DNA from: a virus
Virus record (IMG/VR): IMGVR_UViG_3300023097_000063
Location: 1-59,254 of that record
DNA: 59,254 nucleotides
Strand: one strand, 5' to 3'
In this document: positions 13,707 through 21,471 of the stretch, one piece after another
How positions within the stretch are numbered: the stretch's first letter is position 1
How the letters are laid out: each line of letters begins with the position of its first letter
The notes under the pieces: model-generated
Databases searched by the model: none
What the model was told of the DNA's origin: nothing
What the model saw: the letters and a program-made list of their open reading frames with translations, nothing else
Program-made: the position numbers and the translations under genes

Positions 13707-14108
13707 GTGATCTCACCGGTCGTCATCGTTCCCCGCCCCCGCCCGCGGGAGCTGGTCCTCGACCTCTGGTTCATGATCATCGCTGTGGCGTTCTTCTGCG
13801 GCGCCACCCCACCCTCCAGCATCGAAACCCAAATCCCCCACGCCTGGCGGTGGGCTTGGTATCTCCTCCTCTTCATCGGCGGCGCCGCCACCCTCTACTC
13901 CCACACCCGCCAACGATGGGACGACCGCCTCATCTGGGAACGCCACGGCTGCGTCGCCACCGCCGCCGGAAGTTTGATCTTCGCCGTCTGCGCATGGGGA
14001 TTCGCAGGCTCATCGGCTACGTTCGCAGCCGGGCTCATGACCGCCTGGACTCTCGCCTCCATCTGGCGGATCATCCAAATCCACAAGGACCTCTACCCGA
14101 GGCCCTAA
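13707..14108 (+). CDS. multi-pass membrane protein
   Basis: 133 residues from GTG 13707. Four hydrophobic segments (LWFMIIAVAFFCGA, WAWYLLLFIGGAATLYS, GSLIFAVCAWGFAGSS, FAAGLMTAWTLASIW) and a basic N-terminus (RPRPRE). Unknown function. It lies upstream of another membrane protein. Confidence 0.7.
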   Translation: MISPVVIVPRPRPRELVLDLWFMIIAVAFFCGATPPSSIETQIPHAWRWAWYLLLFIGGAATLYSHTRQRWDDRLIWERHGCVATAAGSLIFAVCAWGFAGSSATFAAGLMTAWTLASIWRIIQIHKDLYPRP

Positions 14109-14129
14109 CCGGGGGAAACGAGGCAGGCT

Positions 14130-14591
14130 GTGGACTTGTGGGCAATAGCCGCCATCACCCTCACCGCGGCCAACCCCGACCCCGCCGCCCCCTGGATCCC
14201 CCTCATCGCCGCCGTCATCGCCAGCCTCGGCCTCGGCGGCATCGCCGCATCCTGGCTCACCGCCCGCTACAACCGGCCCAAAGTGTCCGCCGACGCCGTC
14301 AAAGCCCTCACCGAGTCAGCCGTGGCCTTGGTCAACGAACTCCAGGAACGCGTCGGTGAGGCCGAGGTCGAAGCCCGCTCGGCGCGCCGGGAAGCCTCTG
14401 AGGCCCGCGACGAGCTCCGAACGGCACGCCGGCAGATACGGGAACTGGGCGACGAGGCAGAAGCCGTCACAGCGAAGCTCAGGGCGGTACGGCTGGCGTT
14501 GTCGGCGCCGGCGGTGACGATCCCCGGGCTGCGGGCGATGCTGGGTGTCGAGCCGCCGGCGGAGGGTGTGAACGGGTCTAGGCATGGGTGA
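14130..14591 (+). CDS. membrane-anchored coiled-coil protein
   Basis: 153 residues from GTG 14130. One or two N-terminal transmembrane helices (WIPLIAAVIASLGLGGIAAS) precede a long coiled coil (LVNELQERVGEAEVEARSAR and on to about 120). Phage holin-associated or spanin-like roles come to mind, but no motif decides. It ends at the terminator. Confidence 0.7.
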   Translation: MDLWAIAAITLTAANPDPAAPWIPLIAAVIASLGLGGIAASWLTARYNRPKVSADAVKALTESAVALVNELQERVGEAEVEARSARREASEARDELRTARRQIRELGDEAEAVTAKLRAVRLALSAPAVTIPGLRAMLGVEPPAEGVNGSRHG

Positions 14592-14616
14592 GGCCCGGCT
14601 GGTTAGGCCGGGCCTC
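14590..14616. terminator. bidirectional-type hairpin between convergent genes
   Basis: GAGGCCCGGC and GCCGGGCCTC, a 10-bp stem with a 7-nt loop, located at the convergence of the rightward 14130 gene and the leftward 14943 gene. Confidence 0.75.
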
Positions 14617-14670
14617 GTGGTATGCCGAAACGGTCCTGCCTGAGCGGTTCTACCTGTCCCTGGGCTGACG

Positions 14671-14943
14671 TTAGCCGGTGCTGGTGGTGGTGTCGAGGGT
14701 TTCGCCCGCCGGTGACGTGTCCTGGGCGGGCCTGGTGACGGGGCGGCCGATACGGCGGGGCCAGGTGACGATCCAGGCCTCGACGTCTGCGATGAGCCAC
14801 ACGTTGCCGAGGGTTAGCCGGTCGTAGGGGGGAGGGAAGTCGGGGCGCTGGGTGAGCTGGTTGACGCGGGCGCGGGAGACGCGCAGGTGCTGGGCGATCT
14901 CGGTGGTGCCCCAGAGGTGGCGGGGCTGGTCTGGTTCGGTCAT
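14671..14943 (-). CDS. AlpA/excisionase-like HTH protein
   Basis: I place the start at ATG 14943, which lies 7 nt after a TATGGT -10 box (leaderless mRNA expected). The 90 residues contain a MerR-type helix-turn-helix (LWGTTEIAQHLRVSRARVNQ) followed by the wing (PPPYDRLTLGNVWLIADVEA), as in AlpA-like regulators and recombination directionality factors. No integrase gene is present, so a transcription regulator is the safer reading. It faces the divergent gene at 15070 with interleaved promoters. Confidence 0.8.
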   Translation of the reverse strand: MTEPDQPRHLWGTTEIAQHLRVSRARVNQLTQRPDFPPPYDRLTLGNVWLIADVEAWIVTWPRRIGRPVTRPAQDTSPAGETLDTTTSTG

Positions 14944-14950
14944 GCACCCC

Positions 14951-14995
14951 ACCATAGATAAAGGGTTGCCAACCGTCAAGGGTTCGTGGTAGGCT
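14951..14995. promoter_or_regulatory. interleaved divergent promoters with AAGGGTT repeats
   Basis: Leftward: TTGACG (minus, 14979-14974), 17-bp spacer, TATGGT (14956-14951). Rightward: TTGCCA 14966-14971, 18-bp spacer, TAGGCT 14990-14995. AAGGGTT occurs twice (14961 and 14978), 17 bp apart, covering both -35 regions. This looks like a regulator-controlled switch. Confidence 0.7.
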
Positions 14996-15039
14996 GTGGG
15001 TACAGGGCGAGCGGCGCACCACACGGCAGCAGCCCCGCC

Positions 15040-15063
15040 CAAACGACCAGACCAGACCAGGAG
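15040..15063 (+). promoter_or_regulatory. CAAACGACC start-associated element
   Basis: CAAACGACCAGACCAGACC runs into AGGAG before the ATG at 15070. It is a variant with one extra A. ACCAG is repeated in tandem. It lies about 45 nt from the TAGGCT box, so the leader is longer than in the other copies. Confidence 0.55.
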
Positions 15064-15069
15064 CCTCCC

Positions 15070-15570
15070 ATGAACAAGGTCAGCCTCATCAAGACCATCA
15101 CCAAGCTCTACTTCCTCGGCGCCGTCACCGGCAGCGCAATGCACATCGTCCACGCCGCCGAGAAGACCGGTCTTACCGGTGCCGAGGCCTACGCCACCCC
15201 GTTCATGATCGACGGCCTCGCCATCGTCGGCCTGATCATGCGAGGCGAGGAGTTCTCCGCCAAGACCCGCCGCCTCGGCGCCTGGACCCAGGGCATCATG
15301 GGAATGTTTTCCCTCATCGCGAACGTCTACGCCGCCGAAAGCGCGGGCGGGGTCATGTTCGGTGTCGCGATCGTCTCCCTGTTCCTCGCCGCCGAGTACC
15401 TCTCCTCCAACATCGAGAGCGTCCAGGTCGACCTCACCGCCGCCGCCGCGAAGGCAGCGGCCGCCGCGAAGGCAGCCGAAGACGCGAAGCGCGCCGACCA
15501 GAACGCCAAGGCCCGCCAGCGCCGCGCCGCCAAGCGCGCCACCCCGGTCCGTAAGCTCAAAGCCGTCTGA
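15070..15570 (+). CDS. membrane protein, DUF2637-like pattern
   Basis: 166 residues from ATG 15070, with AGGAG upstream. Four hydrophobic segments include TKLYFLGAVTGSAMHIVHAA, FMIDGLAIVGLIMRG and FGVAIVSLFLAAEYLS. An Ala/Lys/Arg-rich coiled tail follows (AKAAEDAKRADQNAKARQRR). The membrane part resembles DUF2637-type proteins of actinobacterial mobile elements (from memory, moderate certainty). Regulated opposite the AlpA-like gene. Confidence 0.7.
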   Translation: MNKVSLIKTITKLYFLGAVTGSAMHIVHAAEKTGLTGAEAYATPFMIDGLAIVGLIMRGEEFSAKTRRLGAWTQGIMGMFSLIANVYAAESAGGVMFGVAIVSLFLAAEYLSSNIESVQVDLTAAAAKAAAAAKAAEDAKRADQNAKARQRRAAKRATPVRKLKAV

Positions 15571-15576
15571 CCCACC

Positions 15577-15615
15577 CACGCGAATGCCGGACCCCACCAC
15601 GGGGCCCGGCGTTCG
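15577..15615. terminator. terminator hairpin
   Basis: CGAATGCCGG opposes CCGGCGTTCG with inner CCCC/GGGG pairing. It sits between the rightward 15070 gene and the leftward thyX gene, so it may stop both. Confidence 0.75.
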
Positions 15616-15660
15616 TCGATCTCCGGCTATAACCCCTCGCCAAGCCTCACCGGCTGACTC

Positions 15661-16359
15661 CTACACCGTCCCGAACGGCTCGCTGGGGAAATCCTGGAAG
15701 ACGTGCGGTGCCAGGACCCGCAGCTCCTCCACGACCATCCCCGACCAGCGGCGGATCTCCGCATCCGCCGCCACATGCCACCGCCGCCGCAACACATCCC
15801 GCCACGCCCGCAGATTCCCCGACACCACAAACCGGGTCTCCGTCATGTTCGGCAGCACCGCACGGGCTGTCTCCCGCGCCTGCTTCCGCGGCACACCCTC
15901 CCGCTCCAGCTCGGCCACGAGCATCGCGTACACGTTCCTCGCCACCGTCCCGGCCTGGACCAGCTGCGCCGCCAACCCCGCCCGGCCAGCGAGCGCCGGG
16001 GGCACGACCATGCGTGCCTCGGACTCGTCCACGTACCGCTGCGACAGCACACTGAACGACAGATGCCGGTGCCTCTCCAGCTCCAGCAGCAGAGACCTCG
16101 ACACCCCCTCCACGTAGAACGTGGCGGTGGCGTGTTCGAGGACGGACTCGTGCTGCTGGGCGAGGATGTTGTTCAGGTAGCCGGCGTTCGACGCGGTGAG
16201 CGGGTTCGGCTTCTTCCATGACTGGTAGCAGGTGCGGCCGGCGAACTCTGCGAGAGCCTGGCCGCCGTCGGCGCCGTCCGCGGTCCAGCCGGTGAGCTTC
16301 TCAGCCAGGGCCGTGTCGAACGTGGTGTGGGCGATGAGGTGGATGGCAGGTTCGGCCAC
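15661..16359 (-). CDS. thyX: FAD-dependent thymidylate synthase ThyX
   Basis: 232 residues from GTG 16359, with GGGAG 7 nt upstream. The diagnostic ThyX signature RHRx7S is at R96-S106 (RHRHLSFSVLS), followed by QRYVD. Other family segments are HESVLEHATATFYVEGVSRS and ETRFVVSGNLRAWRDVL. The length is normal for ThyX. The enzyme makes dTMP from dUMP with FAD and methylenetetrahydrofolate, raising dTTP supply for phage DNA. It is the last gene of the leftward cassette, next to the sugar genes. Confidence 0.95.
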   Translation of the reverse strand: MAEPAIHLIAHTTFDTALAEKLTGWTADGADGGQALAEFAGRTCYQSWKKPNPLTASNAGYLNNILAQQHESVLEHATATFYVEGVSRSLLLELERHRHLSFSVLSQRYVDESEARMVVPPALAGRAGLAAQLVQAGTVARNVYAMLVAELEREGVPRKQARETARAVLPNMTETRFVVSGNLRAWRDVLRRRWHVAADAEIRRWSGMVVEELRVLAPHVFQDFPSEPFGTV

Positions 16360-16456
16360 AGAGCGCTCCCGGAGATGGTGTGGTGAGAGTCCCGGCTGGC
16401 TCGATCGCAACCGGGACTCTCACACTATCCATCGTCTCTGCCAGGAGATCGGATCG

Positions 16457-17101
16457 CTACAGGCTAGACCGCTCCGGGTCAGGCAAGGAAGGTGCGGGCG
16501 GGTCCCAGGTCGGGATCGGCGCGGTCGACGTGCTCATGCTGTGCTGGGGCGGGACCGGGGGTGCCGGGACCTGCGTCGACGGATCCACGACCGGCGGCGG
16601 AGACACCGGTCCAGCGGTAGGCGGCGGTGCGCCGGTGGACGGCGGCGGCACCACTACCGGCGAGTTCGTGGTGACCGGCGGCAATGACGGGCCACCGGTC
16701 AGAGGCGGTTGCGGTGACCCGGTCGGCGCTGGCGTGAACGGCACCCCGCCTGGTGTGGTCGGCGAGTTATGCGCACCACCCGGCGGCCCGTATGTTGCTG
16801 CCGGGGGGCCGTTCGTGCCGGCAGGGGGCGCGTACGGGGGATGCCATTCCGGCTCCTGAGGCAACTCCAGAGGCGACGGGACGACGACCAAAGGTGGAAG
16901 ACCTCCCCCACCACCCTGATCGCCGCCCCCCTCATCCTCCCGCGGGGCGGAGCCGAAGTCGGAGACCCAGCCCGGCTCGGCATGCCACCACGCGGACACC
17001 TCGTGCGCCGCGAACCCCACGATCGGGACGCCGAGGAGCACAATCGCCAGGAACACGAACAGCGGCCGCGGCCCGTTCTCGCCGAAAAACGCCAACGCCA
17101 C
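16457..17101 (-). CDS. membrane protein with long proline-rich tail
   Basis: 214 residues from GTG 17101. One N-terminal transmembrane helix (LFVFLAIVLLGVPIVGFAAH) is followed by an acidic, Gly-rich hinge and about 140 residues rich in Pro, Thr and Ser. No lipobox or sortase signal is visible. The disordered outside-type region suggests a surface or wall-spanning protein. Role unknown. Confidence 0.75.
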   Translation of the reverse strand: MALAFFGENGPRPLFVFLAIVLLGVPIVGFAAHEVSAWWHAEPGWVSDFGSAPREDEGGGDQGGGGGLPPLVVVPSPLELPQEPEWHPPYAPPAGTNGPPAATYGPPGGAHNSPTTPGGVPFTPAPTGSPQPPLTGGPSLPPVTTNSPVVVPPPSTGAPPPTAGPVSPPPVVDPSTQVPAPPVPPQHSMSTSTAPIPTWDPPAPSLPDPERSSL

Positions 17102-17122
17102 AGTTCTGTCCCCCGTATGGAC

Positions 17123-18232
17123 TTAGCCGACCCCCACGCCACGGCCCTGCAGCTGGTAAGCGTGTTCCCACGCGGACCACCACAGGCGGGCGTTCCCTGA
17201 GATCGTAAAGCGCTCCCGTACCGCCTGTCGCCCTGCCGCACCGAGTTCGAGACGCAACGCACTAGACCGCGTCAGCCGGCGCAGATGCTGATGCCACTGC
17301 TTCGGCGACTCAGCGATCAGGCCGCCGCCGGTCGCGGCGTAGAAGGCCCGGTATTCGTCCAGACCGGACGCCACCCACGGGATACCCAGCGCGCTGTACT
17401 CCAGGGCCTTCAGCCAGCTCTTCGACCGGTTGAAGGGGTTGTGCTGCAGCGGGGCGATCCCGACCCCGATCTCCGCCGCGAGCGTTCCCGCGTACTCGTC
17501 GATCGGGACCGGCCCCGTACAGCGCACCTGGCGGGCCTTCACCCCGAACTCGCGGGCGACTACCTCATCAGGGCCCGGTCCGACAATCCGCAGGAACTGT
17601 CCTGCAGTCGTGAACAGCCGGCCGATCGCGTCCCCGACGACCTGGGCGTCGTCCGGGTGGGTGAACACCGACCCCCCCCAGCCGACCTGGGCGGAATCCT
17701 CGTGGGGGACGTCGAGAAGGTGGTCGGGGGCGTAGTTCGGGATCAGGACCCCGCGGCCGTGAGAGGCGTACCGGTCCAGGAGGGGCTGGGTGGTTGCGGT
17801 GACGAGGGTGGCGGCGTCACAGGCACGCTGGCAGTGGTCCCAGTTGTACTCGGAAGAGAACCGCGGGTTGAACTTGTTCACGGCGATGTGCCGCGGGTGG
17901 ATCGCGGCGAGGTCGTCGTCCATTTCTACGACGACGGCGACGCCCTGGTCCCGGAGGATCTGCACGCTGTCCGCGAGGTACCGGTTGAGGGGGCGCTGGA
18001 AGACGACGACGTCGGTGTCTTCGGGAACGTGGACTTTCTGCGCCCGCCCGCCGACGATTTTCCCCGCCTGGTTGAGGCGCGCCCCGATGATCTCCGCCGA
18101 CAGGAACCCGGAAACCTCTGCCTCGGACACGACCTGAACGTTGTGGCCGGTCGCAGCGAGAGCCCGCGAAGGCCAGATCATCCGGTAGGCCCCGCAGCCG
18201 GTTTCGTCCGCGGGAAACACGTACACCTTCAC
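17123..18232 (-). CDS. GT4-like glycosyltransferase (GT-B fold)
   Basis: 369 residues from ATG 18232. It starts with MKVYVFPADETGCGAYRMIW and has the GT-B two-domain layout: EMDDDLAAIHPRH in the N-domain, then VGWGGSVFTHPDD, EIGVGIAPLQHNPFNRSKSW and LKALEYSALGIPWVAS. The last has the conserved E of retaining GT4 enzymes. It transfers a sugar from a nucleotide donor to an unknown acceptor. It is the most downstream transferase in the cassette and overlaps the preceding gene by 4 bp. Confidence 0.8.
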   Translation of the reverse strand: MKVYVFPADETGCGAYRMIWPSRALAATGHNVQVVSEAEVSGFLSAEIIGARLNQAGKIVGGRAQKVHVPEDTDVVVFQRPLNRYLADSVQILRDQGVAVVVEMDDDLAAIHPRHIAVNKFNPRFSSEYNWDHCQRACDAATLVTATTQPLLDRYASHGRGVLIPNYAPDHLLDVPHEDSAQVGWGGSVFTHPDDAQVVGDAIGRLFTTAGQFLRIVGPGPDEVVAREFGVKARQVRCTGPVPIDEYAGTLAAEIGVGIAPLQHNPFNRSKSWLKALEYSALGIPWVASGLDEYRAFYAATGGGLIAESPKQWHQHLRRLTRSSALRLELGAAGRQAVRERFTISGNARLWWSAWEHAYQLQGRGVGVG

Positions 18233-18855
18233 CAGTTACCGGCCTTTCCGCTCGTGTTGCCGGGAACGCCGGGGCGGCCGCGGCCGTGGTGCCGCCACAA
18301 CCACGAGCGGACGGGGACGTGGTGGAAGATCGCCCCCGCGTCGAGCATGCGCAGGTAGAAACCCCAGTCGTCGTATTCGCCTCCGGAGTGCGGGTCGGTC
18401 TTGTATGCGAACCCGCCGACCTCCTGCGCCAGCCCGGTCCGCACCAGCGAGGTCACGGGAAGCCACGACCGCTCCCGGAGCAGGTCGCCGTCGAACGGGA
18501 GCCCGAACCGGCCCCACTCCTCCCGCGGCGCCAGCTGCTGGGCGTTCTGGTCGATGACGAAACACCCGGAGTAGACGACGTCCGCACCCGATTCGCGTGC
18601 GCCGGCTTCGAGGACACGCAGGTGGTCGGGGAGCAGGACGTCATCATCATCCACGAACGCACTGAACTCGGTCACCGACTGCATGAGCCCGCGGGTGCGG
18701 GTGGCGGCGGACCCGGCGCGGGTGTTGTCGGTGGCGATGATGACGGCGTCGGCGCCGCGAGTCTGGGCATTGATCGAGCCGAGACACTGGACCAGATCCG
18801 CGAGCCGCGGCGGAATGTGCGGGACGACGACGGTGATCCCGGGCCCGGTCACCAC
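18229..18855 (-). CDS. GT2-like glycosyltransferase (GT-A fold)
   Basis: 208 residues from GTG 18855 (a second GTG at 18852 is equally possible); it overlaps the stop of the upstream transferase. Features: ITVVVPHIPPRLADLVQCLG, the donor-binding acidic motif AFVDDDDVLLPDHLRVLEAG, and GGEYDDWGFYLRMLDAG, typical of GT2 enzymes. The N-terminus closely echoes the next gene (IPPRL), so the pair probably arose by duplication. A longer open frame back to 19416 lacks support. Confidence 0.8.
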   Translation of the reverse strand: MVTGPGITVVVPHIPPRLADLVQCLGSINAQTRGADAVIIATDNTRAGSAATRTRGLMQSVTEFSAFVDDDDVLLPDHLRVLEAGARESGADVVYSGCFVIDQNAQQLAPREEWGRFGLPFDGDLLRERSWLPVTSLVRTGLAQEVGGFAYKTDPHSGGEYDDWGFYLRMLDAGAIFHHVPVRSWLWRHHGRGRPGVPGNTSGKAGNW

Positions 18856-19421
18856 CGCGACGCCAGACCGCTCGTATTCGCGTTGTGGACCTCGTACGTC
18901 CACAGGATCTCGGGGGTGTGGGCGAACACGGCGCCGGCTTTGACGCAGCCGAGGATGAACTCCCAGTCCTCCCCCGACCACTCCTGATGCGCCGGCTCCC
19001 GCTGGCCGAATCCGACCGACTTCGCCAGGTCGGTGCGGACGAGAACGGTCATGGTCGTATGGTGCGGGTTCGCCGGGTCCATCTGCCGGCCGCGGTGGCC
19101 GGGGAACACGTTGTTCCCGTCGAACCAGCCCCACAGGAAGTCGGCGCCGGTGTCGGCCTGGAGGCGGTGGAGGGTTTCGAGGTACGGGGGGTGTAAACGG
19201 TCGTCGTCGTCCAGGAACGCGACCCACGGCGTGGTGACGCCGTCCAGAGCGCGCTGCCGGGTCGCGGCCGCGCCTTGCTTGCACACGTCGGTCGCGATGG
19301 AGATCGCGGCGGCGGGCATCGTCTGGGCGGCGACGGACTGGAGGGCACGAGGGAGATACGTGTTGAGGCGGGGCGGAATTACCGGGATGACGATGGTGGT
19401 GTCGTCGGGGTGGCATGCCAT
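18849..19421 (-). CDS. GT2-like glycosyltransferase (GT-A fold)
   Basis: 190 residues from ATG 19421, with AGGA about 8 nt upstream (an ATG at 19439 is possible). Motifs: TIVIPVIPPRLNTYLPRALQ, WVAFLDDDDRLHPPYLETLH, and SGEDWEFILGCVKAGAVFAH. It uses a metal-bound nucleotide sugar in the known family. It is coupled to the 18229 paralogue. Confidence 0.8.
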   Translation of the reverse strand: MACHPDDTTIVIPVIPPRLNTYLPRALQSVAAQTMPAAAISIATDVCKQGAAATRQRALDGVTTPWVAFLDDDDRLHPPYLETLHRLQADTGADFLWGWFDGNNVFPGHRGRQMDPANPHHTTMTVLVRTDLAKSVGFGQREPAHQEWSGEDWEFILGCVKAGAVFAHTPEILWTYEVHNANTSGLASRW

Positions 19422-19462
19422 GCGCCCGATCCTAGACATCGGGCCGGGCGCACGGCCGCTGA

Positions 19463-19690
19463 TCAGTTGAGAAAGTCCTCTGCGCTGACACCGTCGATGG
19501 TCTGCTTGATGACGCTCTGCGCTGCGCCCTCGGAGGTGTACGGGCCGCCCGCCAGGGGAAGGCCACCGCCGTCGTAGTCGACCTCGATGCTCCATGTGCT
19601 GGCGGAGCCGATCGCATAGACGGACTTGCAGCGCTTCAGGTTGACGTAGTTGCCGTTGGCAAGCTTGATGAAGTCTGGCGTTGAACTCAT
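19463..19690 (-). CDS. small protein A of the sugar cassette
   Basis: 75 residues from ATG 19690 (AGGA upstream). Pattern: FIKLANGNYVNLKRCKSVYA, then a beta segment (WSIEVDYDGG), then a C-terminal helix (EGAAQSVIKQTI). It has the same length and layout as the protein at 21247, so the two look like distant paralogues. No function is known. Confidence 0.75.
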   Translation of the reverse strand: MSSTPDFIKLANGNYVNLKRCKSVYAIGSASTWSIEVDYDGGGLPLAGGPYTSEGAAQSVIKQTIDGVSAEDFLN

Positions 19691-19705
19691 AACGTAATCC
19701 TAGAT

Positions 19706-20623
19706 TCAGTCGCCATACCGGCGGAGGGCTTCGGCCACACCGTCTTCGATGCTGACCTGCGGCACGTACAGCTCGTGCATGCGGGCCGGATGACCCACCC
19801 TGCGGAAGACACCCATGGGCTTGTCCGCGAGGACGTTCACCCCCGGGTCGTAGCCCACCTGCCTCGCCGCTATACCGATCAGGTCGGCCATCGAAGTGCC
19901 CAGGCCGGTACACAGGTTGACCGGCTGGCGCTCATCGGCATCGACAACGGCAAGGGAGGCACGGACGACGTCGGTGATGTGGATCCAGTCCCGGATCTGA
20001 TCCTGGTCCCCCCACACGTCAAGCGGGTCCTGGCGCTGAGCGGCCCGGCCAACGATGGCAGGGAACGGGTAGTCGAGGTCCTGGGTGGCCCCGTACCCGG
20101 AGAACGGGCGGACGACGTGAACGCGGAGTCCTTCGTGGGCGGCCGCGGCGGCGAGGCGTTCGCCGGTGATTTTCGCCCACCCGTAGTTCGCGTCCGGCTG
20201 GCGCATGTCGGCCAGGTCGATGTAGTCCTCGCGGAGCTGCGTGCTGAAGCTGTGCCGGGTCTGCATGCTGACCGGGTACGCGGCGGAGGACGAGTAGTAC
20301 AGGACTGCCTTCTGGCCGGTGGCGAGCGCCCACCGGAACAGGGAGGCGTCGAGGAGGAGGTTTCCGGCGAGGGCCATCGGCTGGCCGTCGATCGTCGCGC
20401 GGCCGCCGACTGTGTACGCGCAGTGGACCACGAGGTCGAACTGGTGCGTGACGTCGCGGAAGAACTGCAGGGCGTCGATCTGGGAGTGTCTGTGCGCGGC
20501 CAGGCTTCCGTGTGCGCCCCGCAGGTCGATGCCATCTACCTCCCAGCCACGTGCGACGAGTTCGGCGGCGATGTGCCGGCCGACGAACCCGGAGCTGCCC
20601 GTGACGAGCGCGCTCGGGCTCAT
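19706..20623 (-). CDS. NAD-dependent sugar epimerase/dehydratase
   Basis: 305 residues from ATG 20623. The Rossmann motif GSSGFVGRHIAAEL lies at about residues 9-22, with IDLRGAHG binding the cofactor ribose. The YxxxK pair is in ANYGWAKITGERL, and YYSSSAAYP supplies the catalytic Ser. This is an extended SDR that acts on nucleotide sugars (UDP-glucose 4-epimerase-like). It would make a sugar donor for the nearby transferases. Its ATG overlaps the methyltransferase stop by 4 bp. Confidence 0.85.
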   Translation of the reverse strand: MSPSALVTGSSGFVGRHIAAELVARGWEVDGIDLRGAHGSLAAHRHSQIDALQFFRDVTHQFDLVVHCAYTVGGRATIDGQPMALAGNLLLDASLFRWALATGQKAVLYYSSSAAYPVSMQTRHSFSTQLREDYIDLADMRQPDANYGWAKITGERLAAAAAHEGLRVHVVRPFSGYGATQDLDYPFPAIVGRAAQRQDPLDVWGDQDQIRDWIHITDVVRASLAVVDADERQPVNLCTGLGTSMADLIGIAARQVGYDPGVNVLADKPMGVFRRVGHPARMHELYVPQVSIEDGVAEALRRYGD

Positions 20624-21240
20624 CGGACGGCCTCTGCGGCGACGACCTGGAACATGCCGACCCGTTCATGCCGGAGGATTTCCCACCCCGACGTGGTGAA
20701 CAGGTCCGCGTATCCGGCTTCGTCGAACGCCCACGCGTGCTCGGCGCAGTGGGAGTGGTCGGTTTCCGTGGCCGGCGACGACGCGACGACCGCACGGACC
20801 CCGGCCGCGTGGAGACGGCGGAGGACCGTCCACGGGTCAGCGACGTGTTCGAGGACCTCGGTCATCACGGCCAGCTCGGCGAGTTCGATGCCGTGGAAGG
20901 TGTCGCCGGTGGCGAACACGTCGGCGTAGCGGCCGTCAACGCCGCGTTCCGTCCAGCCTTGCTGGTTGGACGGCTGGAAGTCGTACCCCCACGCCTCGAT
21001 CTCTTCCCGCGGGTATCGGGCGAGGAGGGACAGGAGGCCACCGTCGCCGCAGCCGAGGTCGACGACGGTGAGGGCGCCGATGCTCGCGTGGTGCCGGTAC
21101 CAGGTGACCAGTTCGGCGGCCTTGTCGAGGCGTGGCCGGTGGACGCCTTGTTCGAGGTGGGGGGCGCGTTCCCGGTCGGCGTGGAATGCGGCGGTGGACA
21201 CGTGGGGGGTGTCGCCGTCGAAGAGTTTCCAGAACGTCAT
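20620..21240 (-). CDS. SAM-dependent methyltransferase
   Basis: 206 residues from ATG 21240. Class I motif I is VVDLGCGDGGLLSLLARYP, followed by AWGYDFQPSNQQG (acidic loop) and LAVMTEVLEHVADPW (motif IV region). It resembles sugar or small-molecule methyltransferases of the UbiE/class I type. In context it may methylate a sugar. It is similar to the enzyme at 21468 (both have GCGDG, AWGYD and TEVxEH). Confidence 0.85.
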   Translation of the reverse strand: MTFWKLFDGDTPHVSTAAFHADRERAPHLEQGVHRPRLDKAAELVTWYRHHASIGALTVVDLGCGDGGLLSLLARYPREEIEAWGYDFQPSNQQGWTERGVDGRYADVFATGDTFHGIELAELAVMTEVLEHVADPWTVLRRLHAAGVRAVVASSPATETDHSHCAEHAWAFDEAGYADLFTTSGWEILRHERVGMFQVVAAEAVR

Positions 21241-21246
21241 GCGGGG

Positions 21247-21471
21247 TCAGTCATCAAGGTCGACGGTGCCGAGGATGTTCTCGATCCGCTGCTTGAGGGT
21301 CTCGGCCTCCGGCTCCGTCATCGGCGTGTTAACGGCGAACTGCGCGACGGCGTCGTTGCCGGCGTTGTTCCCAATGACCTGGTAGCCGCCATCCGGGTTC
21401 ACACCGACGAAGAACGAGAGGATCTGGTTCACGTTGATCGCGTTGTCGTACTTGTCCCGAAGGAACATCAT
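21247..21471 (-). CDS. small protein B of the sugar cassette
   Basis: 74 residues from ATG 21471 (or the adjacent ATG at 21468, which has better spacing to GGAG). Pattern: FLRDKYDNAINVNQILSFFV, a beta segment, then EPEAETLKQRIENILG. It looks like a distant paralogue of the protein at 19463. Function unknown. Confidence 0.75.
   Translation of the reverse strand: MMFLRDKYDNAINVNQILSFFVGVNPDGGYQVIGNNAGNDAVAQFAVNTPMTEPEAETLKQRIENILGTVDLDD

Noticed and set aside
13408-13716. Minus-strand frame of 102 codons in the gap after the HTH gene
   Set aside because: There is no ribosome binding site, the composition is Gly/Val-biased, and the frame crosses a hairpin; I leave the region as non-coding.
14671-14943. 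Excisionase and hence a lysogeny module
   Set aside because: The HTH resembles excisionases, but no integrase or attachment site is visible, so I keep it as a DNA-binding regulator.
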